This document shows, piece after piece, positions 52,648 through 63,200 of a stretch of DNA of 64,000 nucleotides. The notes under the pieces are model-generated. The model had not been told where the DNA came from. It ran no database searches and worked only from the letters and a program-made list of their open reading frames with translations. Source of the DNA: Oscarella lobularis (Eukaryota > Porifera > Homoscleromorpha > Homosclerophorida > Oscarellidae); the NCBI RefSeq assembly GCF_947507565.1, contig NC_089193.1, positions 1,670,325 to 1,734,324 on the forward strand, given 5' to 3'. Every line of letters starts with the position of its first letter. Within the stretch, counting starts at the first letter, position 1. The position numbers and the translations under genes were made by a program.

Positions 52648-54119
52648 ATGAATTCGTCGGATTTTGACGCCGCTTTTGCATCGATCATCGAAGACAGTCT
52701 TCCTTCGACGAGCGACGACGACCTACTCGTCGCAAGAGACCGAATTCGCGAAGTAACGACCCGAATGAATGAAATTTCCCAACCCGTCCGAGCGAACGCA
52801 CCCTAGATCCTCGAATACAACGTTCCGCACGGCAAAAGAAATCGCGGCCTATCCGTTCTCACCTCCTATCGTCATCTAAAACCCGATCACTCGCCGAACG
52901 CTCGCGAAACGAGACAAATCCACGTTCTGGGCTGGTGCGTCGAAATCGTAAGGAAAGGGGGGCGTGGCGCGCTACAACGAACCACACATAGGATTTATTT
53001 TTAATTTAATTTTTTATTAATTAATAGTTGCAAGCGTGGTTGCTCATTGCTGATGATATCATGGATAGTTCTGTTACGCGTCGAGGTAGAGATTGCTGGT
53101 ACAGAAGGGTAGGTGTTCTTTGTTTTTTTCTATGGGGTTCTCTTTTTTTTATTTGGGCCTTTTTCTATCAGGAAGGCGTCGGTTTGGTTGCAATTAATGA
53201 TGCCTTTATTACGGAATCCATTCTTTATAAGCTTTTGAAGAAGCATTTTCGCGGCGAAACGTATTATATTGATTTGGTTGAATTGTTTGTGGAGGTACAC
53301 GCTTGATAGCGCGTTCACGTGGGGCCCAAAATTAATAATTTAGCGTTAGATTACGCACGATACCGAGATTGGGCAAATGCTTGATCTTGTGACGGCGCCA
53401 GAAGGAAAACCAAATTTTGATCACTTCACTTTGCAAAGGCAAGAAGGAAACATTGGTAGCGTTTTAGACTATGTTCCTCTATTAGATATAAGGCAATTGT
53501 TAAATACAAAACGGCCTTTTATTCTTTCTATTTGCCTGTGGCGTTAGCAATGAGAATGGTACGAGGGAGAATGTAGGAAATAGATGATTCAAAGTTTTAA
53601 ACTAGGCGGGCCTGACTGACGAAAAAGACTTTGAAAGAGCCAAAAAGATTCTCCTAATGATGGGCGAATATTTTCAAATTCAAGTAAGTATTTCGAGAGA
53701 GAGAATTCGCGTGTAGAATAACAAACGTAGGATGACTACTTGGATTGCTATGGCGATCCCAAAGTGACAGGCAAAATAGGAACAGACATAGAAGACAACA
53801 AATGCAGCTGGCTCATAGTCCAAGCCCTCACCAAAGTGACACCAGAACAACGAAAAATCTTAGAAGTAGGAAACACTACAGTCAATTCATTAGATTGAGT
53901 ATTTGAGGGTGCGTGTAGGAAAATTACGCTTCGAAGGATTCCGCGTGCGTGGAGCGCGTCAAGAAGGTCTACGCTGATTTGGATCTTGAGGGAGCCTATA
54001 GGACGTATGAAGATTTGAGCTACAAGCAGTTGATGGAGTTGATTGAGAAAGAATGCGGATCTTTGCCCAAAGCAATGTTTATTGATTTCGCTAGCAGGAT
54101 TTATAAGAGGAACAAGTGA
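52648..54119 (+). CDS. FDPS: farnesyl pyrophosphate synthase
   Basis: Nine exons (52648-52752, 52807-52947, 53028-53108, 53172-53294, 53350-53438, 53486-53558, 53606-53683, 53731-53865, 53919-54119) give 341 residues. The protein condenses IPP with DMAPP and then GPP to make FPP for sterols, dolichol and protein prenylation. Both Asp-rich motifs are present: [16 protein letters not shown] (first) and [10 protein letters not shown] (second), with [14 protein letters not shown] after the second. GKRNRGL at the N-terminal side binds IPP. It ends IYKRNK like the animal enzymes. Intron 5 begins with GC (CAAAG then GCAAGA). No mitochondrial leader is evident. It converges on MYB, with 98 bp between stop codons. 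Confidence 0.96.
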
Positions 54120-54217
54120 AAAGAACGAAAGAAGGGCTCGGGGGATTCTATGGAAATGTTCTTTCTACAGTCTTTTTTGGGAAAAAAGGTTTTTTTTTTG
54201 ATTGGCTGGTTCATTTG

Positions 54218-56187
54218 TTATGATTGCGGATTGACGAAAACGAAAGCGAGTTCCGTCATTTCCTGCTGATCGCTCGTCTGACCGAACGTGATCATTTCCC
54301 AATCAGAAAGCTAAGAAAATATAATCAAATTAACCCCCAAATTAATTACTAATTATAATCCCACTTCTCTGTGCACTCTAAGCGGCTCGGAATACAATTC
54401 CTTTTCGTAGTCTTCAAGAGGATTAATCTAGAATCGATTCTAATTAGGTATTTAATACGTAGAAAGTACTTACGTCATTCATGACGCCAGAATCGATTTT
54501 TAGCTGATCATCAAATTGATCAGCAAGCTGCTTAGATACTCGTCCCCCGCGCAAACGACTCCTATTGGCCACAAGCCCAGACCATATCTAGAAACAAGAC
54601 TAGTATCAGATATCGAACAAAAACTACTCTATACTCTTGATTTGCTCTTTGGTTGTTTTTCTTTTAGTGGAGTTGGCGTTGGGGGCGACAAGTTGAGAAG
54701 GCTTGGGTCTCCGCTGGGCGAGAATCGCTTTCGCTTTGCTAAAGGCGTCGTCTTTCTCGATTTGGATCTTGCCCCTGATACAGGAGTCGATGTGAAACTG
54801 GGCCCGCGAGTCAAGTCGTCTTCGTCTAGTCGCGAGAGACTGCGTATCGTTTCCGGACTGTTGAGGAATACGGAGGGGGAGAAGGACGGCGACGCTTTGA
54901 TTGGAGTGTGATTTGGAGTCGACGACTTGGGAGGGGAAGCGCAAATAGGAAACTAACGGTAAGAATGCATGATAGTACCACCCCTGTAATAGAAATAAAG
55001 AGGGAGCTCACTCTTCGTTTCTTGCCCTTTTGGTTCTTTCGTAAAATGCTGGGTGGCACTTCAAGCTTTGAATTGGCAGTATAGATACTGTAGATTATAG
55101 ATAGATGATACAGTATCTTGGTCGTTTTTTCTTACGTGCTCATTGGACCGTGGTCCAATGTGAGAATCTCGCTACTAGTGACGAAAGCCTGACTTTCCAA
55201 AAACGACGTAATATCGTTCTCTTGATGATTTGGCACAAACGATAGTTCGAAATCCGGTTCAGTCCAAACAAAGTCCGATTGAGAAACATCTTAGAAAGAT
55301 CTTTTAATTAATTGATATTATACGTTTTCTTAATTTTACCGTCTGTTAACTCCTCGCTTGCTCTTGCAATTTCCGCTGCAGCTTCGCACTGCCTTTTCAA
55401 AGTAGAATTCCAATGATTTTTAATAGCGTTATCCGTTCTAGAAAAATACGTATTAATTAATTACGTGAATTTTTTTTTCTTAGGTGTGTTGCTCACCTTC
55501 CTGGAAGTCGTTTGGCAATTTCTGCCCACTTGTTTCCCACCAGCCTGTGCATGTCCACAATCAACGCATTCTCCTCTTCAGTCCACGCCGTCTTTCTTAT
55601 ATCAGGCCGAAGATGATTATGCCATCTGAGGTAAGAAAAAATTAAATAATTAATTAGAAAGCAGGCCTCCCCCCCTCACCGTTCTCGACACTGCTTCCCT
55701 ATACGTCCTGGTAGCATTTCCGCTAGTTTTGACCACTGTTTCGACCCATTCTTTTCGACCCACTTACGAACGACGTCATCCTCCTAAAGATAATTAATTC
55801 TATCCTGCCACGCCCCCCTTTCGTGTACATGTATTCTTTTGCTTTCTAACCTCGCTTGTCCAGGCGCCCTTTACCATTTGCGGATTGGTGCTGTTCGATA
55901 TGCGTTGCCATCGTTTCTGGCATTCGCTTTCCGATCGATCGTCGAAGTGAGTCGAAATCGATTTCCAATCGATCGAATCGCGCGTCGCCACGCGACACGT
56001 CAATTTGCGCAGCATATCGTCCTAAACGCGTCGCACGCGAGCCGATTCGATGCGAATTCGACGACTTTTCGCGCTCTTTTACCTCTTCGCGCGTCCATTT
56101 TCCCCGCGCGGGGCGCCGCCTCGCGCGCGGTAGCGATTTCGGCGCGGGATCGTAGCTCTCGTCGCATTCGACGTCGTCGGAAATCAC
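54218..56187 (-). CDS. MYB: animal MYB transcription factor (R1R2R3)
   Basis: Eleven exons (56187-56083, 56021-55851, 55783-55680, 55625-55497, 55437-55340, 55289-55136, 55087-55012, 54952-54635, 54587-54474, 54427-54365, 54310-54218) give 474 residues. Three MYB repeats span about residues 28-185: R1 begins GKWTREED, R2 runs [20 protein letters not shown] to GKQCRERWHNHL, R3 runs [20 protein letters not shown] to [33 protein letters not shown] fits the conserved C-terminal motif of A/B-MYB that docks on MuvB. The last residues ([20 protein letters not shown]) match the C-terminal WExxxxGxTxDQxxMTE block of vertebrate MYB proteins. It probably activates G2/M cell-cycle genes. It shares a 294-bp divergent promoter with the C18orf21-like gene. 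Confidence 0.93.
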
Positions 56188-56481
56188 CGAAACGTCGATC
56201 GGCGTAAAGAGGGGGGCTCTACGGTGAGAAGGGACGCGCGTTCAGCTGTTGCAACGTTGTAGCAATTGCGTTTCTTTGCGCTAAAAGCGTTCTACGACTC
56301 CTGTATCTTTTCTTGCCTTTCCACGGAATAGTCGGTCATCGTTCGCCGCGTGTGATTCGGCGTGAGGCGACGCCTTGGGACTTGGGATGTGGACGACGAA
56401 GTTGAATAGCCCTCGTCGATGTGATTGGTCGACTGAGGACAATTCAATTATTGTTGGCGAGCACCCGTATGGTACGGTGGA
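56188..56481. promoter_or_regulatory. divergent promoter, MYB and C18orf21-like gene
   Basis: 294 bp between divergent start codons. No TATA box is clear; a GTTGCAACG sequence near 56246 and several CG-rich stretches are present. Confidence 0.4.
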
Positions 56482-57214
56482 ATGGCCAGGGAAATCGAAG
56501 CGAAAAAGTTGAATTTCTACTGGTCTGTGGCGCATTTATACGCAGCGAGACTGTCTCAAACGTCGCGCTACTTCATGTGAGATAATTCATTCTTCCAGGG
56601 CTCCTTTTGAGGGTACTCTCGTTCGCAGGTCTCGATTTCAGTCGCAGGCCATCGAAATGCGATCTCGTTAGCAAAATCTGCACCTCTAACATTAAATCCA
56701 GTGATTCATTGGTTCAGGTATGTCGGATAGCATCGTTTCGAGGGCTTGTCCCTACTGCGGTGCTTCATTCACCAAAACCGACTCAAAGCCGCGCACGATC
56801 TCACTGAAAAAATGCAGAAAATTGAAAGTTCATCCTCATTTCCGAAAAATGCGCAAATGGCATTCCGTTTTGGTACTAAAAACCACGCCCCTTATATAAA
56901 AATTTTTAATTCCAGTTATAGGGTCGTAAGTGTTTGGAATGTGAGCGACTTATTGGCATTCCCGGAGTTCAACTGAACCCAAAACAGCAGAGAAAAAGTG
57001 CATATACATAAAACGTTAATTTAATTGCTAAATTAGTGTTTTTGATGTAGAAACGTCCGTCAATGTGGAGACGAAGACAAAGAAGAAAAAGAAGAGAAGA
57101 TCGATGTTGAAAGAAGCCCTCGACAGCGTGTACAAGCCAGATCCTAATGAAAATCAGAACGTTTCTCTGAAGGATTTCCTTGTGTCTTTGTCTTCTAACG
57201 GTAAGGAGAGTTGA
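56482..57214 (+). CDS. C18orf21-like zinc-ribbon protein (putative RNase MRP subunit)
   Basis: Exons 56482-56576, possibly 56599-56646, 56731-56872, 56922-56997 and 57051-57214. The first exon encodes MAREIEAKKLNFYWSVAHLY and ends near SRYF. The third carries ACPYCGASF and a basic RKLKVHPHFRKMRKW segment, and the fourth carries KCLECERLIG. Together these give a C2..C2 zinc ribbon. The end is Lys-rich, then LKDFLVSLSSNGKES. Spacing and the FLxSL ending fit human C18orf21 (UPF0711), which I recall being linked to RNase MRP and to yeast Snm1. The second exon would need a 22-bp intron, which is unusually short, so the 56577-56730 region is uncertain. The stop at 57212-57214 assumes the last GTAAGG is not used. 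Confidence 0.55.
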
Positions 57215-57279
57215 TTGGTGGGGTTTTCGTATTGTGACGTCATTATCGCGAGTTTGTACAAAAGGAGGCCCCTGTTTAA

Positions 57280-57492
57280 ATGATTCCTGCGTTGTGGTGA
57301 GTAGAATGGGGGTCCCTCGCTAAATTTCGCTATATAAAAGTCCTCTTTTGTAGTGAAAGTTCTTGCTTGAACTTAGTGGTTGGGTTAGTGGGCGTGGGCC
57401 TTCTTGTGGGATTTCTGCTCTATCGGCGCATGCACAAGAGCGACGACGAGCCTTTGCCCCCTTCCCGACAGGGAAGAAGACGTCATGAATAA
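57280..57492 (+). CDS. 51-residue single-pass membrane protein
   Basis: Two exons (57280-57296 and 57354-57492) splice in phase to a protein with a short N-terminus (MIPALCESSC), one hydrophobic helix (NLVVGLVGVGLLVGFLLY) and a basic then acidic tail (RRMHKSDDEPLPPSRQGRRRHE). The GxxxG-like spacing in the helix could support dimerisation. I do not recognise the family. An alternative is that the second exon is a 3' exon of the preceding gene, but the phase would then give an immediate stop. Confidence 0.45.
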
Positions 57493-57665
57493 CTTTTTGC
57501 ATTTTATGTTTGCATTAGAAAAGAAATGAAAATTAGGTGACTTAGCAACGTATCCGGGAGATTATGCGCGCATGCGTAGACGCTTTTTCAAAGACGTTTG
57601 TTTCGAAACGCCAAGGCCACGCGTCTCTCTCGCTCTCTTCTTCTTTTTCGACTGCGGACGCAGCT

Positions 57666-58097
57666 ATGGCATCTTGGTAAGCTCATTTATACCCTCGCGT
57701 AAGCACGAGGATGCTTCCCCAGCGCGATCGCGTAGCGAGGGCCCCCTAAATCAGGGACCGTCGTCTGCTCGCACAAATTGCCTCTCTTCCTCGTCGCACG
57801 CGAAGCAATACGCTTTTAAAGAGCTTCGGCGCATCGCGTTCTCTTCTTAGGGAATTCGGATTAGCACGTGGCGCTGGAGAGATTTCGATCGACGAAAGGC
57901 AACAGCAGGAGCACTTCGCCGACGAAGAAAGTGTATTCAGGTACGATTTACTTGCAAGGGGGCTCGCTCCTTATGGAACTTCCTTTGGCTGAAGGTTTTC
58001 CAGCCGCGAGGACTCTGTTGGTCCAACACTGAGTGGAAACAACGCGAAGCAACGCCAACGAAGAAGAAGAAGAGAGCGTCTTCGCGCGCGTTTTTAG
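57666..58097 (+). CDS. possible 64-residue basic protein, unknown
   Basis: Three exons (57666-57676, 57851-57940, 58004-58097) join in frame: MASW, then EFGLARGAGEISIDERQQQ and HFADEESVF, then a Ser/Asn linker and an Arg-rich end (RQRRRRRRERLR). Splice sites are good (GTAAGC, CTTCTTAG, GTACGA, TTTTCCAG). No family is recognised. The first coding exon has only 11 bases, so the start is inferred from phase alone. Confidence 0.35.
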
Positions 58098-58445
58098 TGC
58101 ATGAAAATTTTAATGCATGAAATTCGCGGTAGAGTAGAAGCCTTTGATCTCCAGGGTATGGAGACAAGGCTGCGCGCTTAGGGGCGGCTTGCGTGCGCAA
58201 TTCTCTCTAAGTTAGCGCGAGTGGACTACGTAGTTAGGTCGCGAATTTGTATTTTCAATAAAAGTAGGTAAAACTATGCTCAAAATTTTATTCAGAATAT
58301 CCCGTATGTAATAATCAAAATACAAAGTTCTCTCCCCCCCTCCTCCTTCTTCCTCCTCCTTTCTTGGTTGTCCCTGGGCCGTCGCTCCTGCGCTGCCACT
58401 TGACCCCCCTAGGAGGCCAAGCGGTGAGACTGAGACTGCAGTCCC

Positions 58446-58675
58446 CACAGTGAACTTTAACCCAAGTCCACAGGGGGTAGGCACATTAACCTCCAGCCAC
58501 CAAGGAGGGAGACTTTAACCCAAGTCCCCAGGGGAGAGCGCATTAACCTCCAGCCCACAAGGAGGGAGACTTTGCCCAAGTCCCCAGGGTGAACTTTAAC
58601 CCAAGTCCACAGGGGGACAGCTGATTAACCTCCGGCTGCCAGGGAGGGAGACTTTAACCCAAGTCCCCAGGGTGA
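58446..58675. repeat. minisatellite of about 60-70 bp units
   Basis: Three to four imperfect units, each with CCCAAGTCC(A/C)CAGGG, then CATTAACCTCC (or GATTAACCTCC), then AGGGAGACTTT. Units differ by small insertions and by loss of the second half in one case. Confidence 0.8.
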
Positions 58676-58991
58676 TGTCTTCGTCTACATCTTCTTCTTT
58701 CTGCATCTAATATCGTCGGATTGGTCGATCCGTTGGGAAGAGGAGAGAACTGAAATTCAAATTGAAACCAGTGCACTCAAATCTACTGTCTTATTTACCT
58801 TGAATGACTTGAGGAACGCCGTGGAGGAGGAGGGAATTGATCCATGTATTGATATAAGCATCTACAAAAAATTCCAATTTCAGCCAAAATTTGAGGTGTG
58901 AGGTCCTCTTGGTGTCGCGAGGTCAAACAGGCAACCCATCCCCATTGTTTTATAAAGAAATCTTAGGAATCGGAGAGGTCACCAAAATGAG

Positions 58992-59710
58992 CAAAAACCA
59001 TGAACTATAGTTCACGGTTGCTTAAAAATCTCAACTCACGGATTTCTAAATAAACGCGCTAAATCTACTCTACTTTGTTAGTAGAACAACCCCACAACGT
59101 CAAAAAGTTCGTACGGATCGAATTTCATACAAAAAAAGACCCGCTTCCGGTCACACTAGTATCAGCCACGCCTCTCAAAAAATCAACAAATTTGGTGCAG
59201 TAGACAAATTTGAGACCGTGGAACTAACTAGGTACTTTAGCTCTATCGTTTGACATAGAAAATTCGGAGTTTTGAGAGATAGGGTTTTTGACCAAAAACC
59301 ATGAACTATAGTTCATGGTTGCCTAAAAATCTCAACTCACGGATTTCCGAATAAACGCGCTAGATCTACTCTATTTTATCAGTAGAACAACCCTACAAGG
59401 TCAAACAGTTCGCACGGATCGAATTTCACACAAAAAACGACCCCCTTCCGGTATGCATTTATATCAGCCACGCCTCTCAAAAAATCAACAAAATTTTTGC
59501 GGTAGACAAATTTGAGACCGTGGAGTTAGCTGAGCACTAAAAAACTATTGTTTGACGTAGAAATCTTGGCGTTATGAGAGATGCGATTTTTGACCAAAAA
59601 CCATGAACTATATATAGTTCATGGTTGCCTAAAATCTCTACCTCGCCGATTTCCACATAAATGCCCTAGATCTACTCTACTTTATCAGTAGATCAATTCT
59701 ATAAGAGGTT
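58992..59710. repeat. 301-bp tandem repeat with central palindrome
   Basis: Two full copies (58992-59292 and 59293-59594) and a partial third (59595 to about 59710). Shared blocks include AATCTCAACTCACGGATTTC, TCAGCCACGCCTCTCAAAAA and GACAAATTTGAGACCGTGGA. Each copy begins with a palindrome centred on CTATAG. Copies differ by about 10-15 percent by eye, so the duplication is not recent. Confidence 0.85.
59299..59318. repeat. perfect 20-bp palindrome in the 301-bp repeat
   Basis: CCATGAACTATAGTTCATGG is its own reverse complement. Copy 1 (58998-59017) has one arm mismatch. Copy 3 (59601-59624) has a longer but still perfect 24-bp palindrome with TATA added at the centre. Confidence 0.9.
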
Positions 59711-60246
59711 TTGAAGTTCGGTTCGTGCGCGTGCGCAGTTTTTGATAAAAAAGGGGGCCCCCCTTTCATCTCACCAAATCGAAATCGCCTAATTTCTTAC
59801 CTTGTGACAGTCTTTCGCGTTTCTTAAAGTTCGCAGACCTTCTGGGACCTGGTAACGAAATAAAATCGTGATTGGGGGCCCCTCCTTGCACTGCATCGAT
59901 CTGCCTACCTTTCGATCTTCCCAAACTACATAACTAACGCTAAAGAACGCTCCTGAAGACGTTTAAAGCGAGTTTTCGAGGAGGCGGTGACATCGATGAC
60001 GTTTGAACATGGCGCAGCTTAGCGTGCGCTGCTGACGTCACTGCAAAGAAAAAATGCACATTATATCATAGGTGCTGGATTTCTTGTTTCACTCACCACA
60101 AGACTGCAATACATCTCCTCATTTGCAAATGCACAATCATATATGACGCAACAATATAAACCCAAGAAAAAATCTCCCCAAGTCTAATATTAATCCCCTC
60201 CAAAAAAAAAATAAACCCAATCTCTTTACAATAATATACTCCCCAC

Positions 60247-63200
60247 CTAACTAACTCTCCATATCATCACTTTCTTATCACTCGACCCAGTCAAAAGTAA
60301 CGATGGGGACCCCCCTTCCCCTCCCCACGTACCCATACAATTGACGGAGTACTGATGAGCGACGACTTCGCCTGCGGGCGCCAAACTCTGTCCCCCGGCT
60401 AGAGACCACAATTTCACGACGCCGCTTCGACATCCGCTTGCAACGAGCTCCGTTCCGGGCACGTGTTGCATTGCCGTGATCCACGATGTGTGCGCTGGAC
60501 AGATTGAGCCTTGGAGTTGGAAACGATTGAGATTCCAATTTTTTATGACGAAATCGCGCGATCCGCTGAGAAGGAATTGTCCGCAACGCGCGATCGATTG
60601 GACGCCGTCGTAGTGAGGCGGTTCGAGAGTGTGAAGAGGATTAGACGAGATTTTTAAATCAAAAATCTATAAAATAATATATGTTAATAAGAGATTAAAT
60701 TTTATTTTATTTTCTTACTCTGACGTAGTGGTCACGGGATCCAGTGTAGAGCCACTTTCTCTCACTTTCCGTTTCGTTGAGAAGAAGAGTGACAACGGCA
60801 GCTGAATGACCCAATAATTTTCCGCTGATAGCAAACCTATATAATACGTCATAAAATCTATAAAAATTACCCACGTTCTTTCTCACTTATTGAGATCCCA
60901 AATTTTGACGTTTGACGTTCCATTGGCTGCGCAGTAGAGATTCGATCCTGATTGGTCGATAACAATGTCCTGTATATTTCCTCCGCCCCTCCACAAACGA
61001 TCCGCCGAATTTGGACTAGATCATTAATAAAAATTCAAAAATAAATACCATTTATCGAGTCCTTACCCCATTGTTTTCACGCACTTATTCTCCAGCCTCA
61101 AATCCCAAACCTGAACAGCAGAAAAATTCAGTGAAAAAAGAGATCAATATTGATTTTATTGCGTACTTTGATTGCAGCTTGGCTCGCCGAGAATAGAAGC
61201 CCAGATTCGCTACAATAGGCGAGCTTCGCAACGCTATTCAATTGCGAAAACGTCATCACTTCTTTTTCCGCCTCCAAATCCCAAACGCGCACACTACTAT
61301 CTACAATATCAATACATTTATTCATTTCTTTATTATAGAGAAACCTTGATTTTCTCACCTTGAGATCCCGTACATATCCACTCGCAACTTCCGCCTCGTA
61401 TCGTAGCAAGAGCCATGACAGCACTCGAATGGCCCTCCAAGGAATATACGGGAGTGAGAGCAGGGAGCGTGCCGCCGCTGACTTTGCTATCATTCATCTT
61501 TATCACATTCCCGGGATTTTGAAGGGGACTGATCCCCGGTTCCACGGGCGCGCTGAGACGCTGAAACACAGGCGGAACGCCACTTTCTGTCGTCGTCTTT
61601 CGCGTCACTCCAGGCGACGGCGACGGCGCGGGGACTTCGACGACGGCGGCGCGCTTCTTCTCGTCGCCTCGGAAACGCGTTGGAATTTTCGACGGTGGGG
61701 GCATGACTTCAATGACGTCATCCAATTTCTTTTTCTTGGTTTCCGTTTCTTCTTCTTTCTCTTCTTTTTCCGGTGGCATGACGTCATCTTTTTTGATGCC
61801 GTCGATTTCGATTTTGACGTCTTCCTGGGAGACGACGTTGCCTTGGACACTGTGAGTTGGATAGAGAAGTTCCATGGGAGTGGCCATGCGCCTTCGAGCC
61901 TAATTAAATAATAATTAAATATTAATTAATTAGTATTGCGCTCACTTTTGTCTTGGGACTGATGATGGAGATCAATTTCTGCCGATGCGCTTCTGTAGCA
62001 CTATCTGAAGAACTAAGAAACGAATAAAAATCTTATTATTTAATTAATAAATAATTAGTATGGCTACTTTGAATCCTGCGTTTCATTTGACGATCCAGAT
62101 GCAGATCTCCGTATATCAAACGTCTCATTCTAAATACACAATAAATAATTCATTCATTCATTAATTAAAAAAATGGAATTACCATGGCTTTTGGTGATTC
62201 GTCTCCCTCTCCTTCCTTCCGCTTTTCGACGTCTTTTGGCTTTATCAAATGATGTAGTAGACTAGACATGGCCTTCGCTTCACTCTGCATTAATTCGCTG
62301 TCCCATTGCGCCGTCTGTTGAACGAGCAGCTCCCCCTTGGCACGCCCCTCTTCTTCCGTCGCTTTTAACATTTCCTTCAGTCGACGATTCTCCCATTGAC
62401 ACTCCGACAATTCAACGCCCTAAAACGAGAAATTAAATTCTCATACAGTAGTTATCATGTGAGTTTTCTCACCTGATTGACTGTCTTATTGAGAAAGTGC
62501 TCCATGAAGTATTTCGCTTCGTTTATTCCGCAACGATGTAGCACAGCTGTAGCCTTTGCCAAACCGTCGTCTTCCTAAAAGATTATATAAATTAATTAAT
62601 TAATAAAGTAATTGATTTTTATTCGTACTTTCGCGTCCATGAGTCCCATTATGTCGCTCTCTCTCTCCTGGATGTTTTCCTCGGCGAATTGGAGATTCGA
62701 TTTCAGTGTCTCCAGCTCATCTTCGACGTCAAGAATAAACGTTTCATCCTAACGATTTAATTAAATCCTCGCGTGCTATGAGTATGAGACCTTTCCCCCT
62801 CTACTCACTCTTCCAATTTCTACAGCCTCAAACCGACTTGACGTCAATTCGGAAATCTCCTTACCCAATTTCTCCCTCTCCTACGAAGAAAAACAAATTC
62901 GAATAAGTATAGATACAAAAACGGACACGCAAATATATAAATAACCCTCATTATTCACAGTGAACATATTAACCCCATTATTCACGATAAACAGTTACGG
63001 TTTATTTATTCACCACATCAATTCACCGTGAACAACTGTGACGTACTTATCAACATAGATATGCATGCAATAGACCCTTGTATGACTCTATCTCTCACAC
63101 ATTCGAATATGCATAACACGCAAACATATAACCCTCATTATTCACGGCGAACAGTTAAGGTTCACATATTAACCCTCAATGTTCACAGTAAATATCTACG

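Larger units (their letters stand above)
58098..60246. other. gene-free interval with tandem repeats
   Basis: About 2.1 kb between the small genes and KIF21. It holds a CT-rich microsatellite near 58333-58365, a tandem repeat at 58446-58675 and a 301-bp tandem repeat at 58992-59710. No coding exon was found on either strand. Confidence 0.6.

Noticed and set aside
58212-58484. 90-codon minus-strand frame in the gene-free interval
   Set aside because: Made largely of the CT microsatellite and minisatellite sequence; Gly/Glu runs only.
61360-61911. 183-codon plus-strand frame
   Set aside because: Antisense to a KIF21 exon that is in frame with its neighbours; runs of Phe come from the Lys/Glu-rich linker read backwards.
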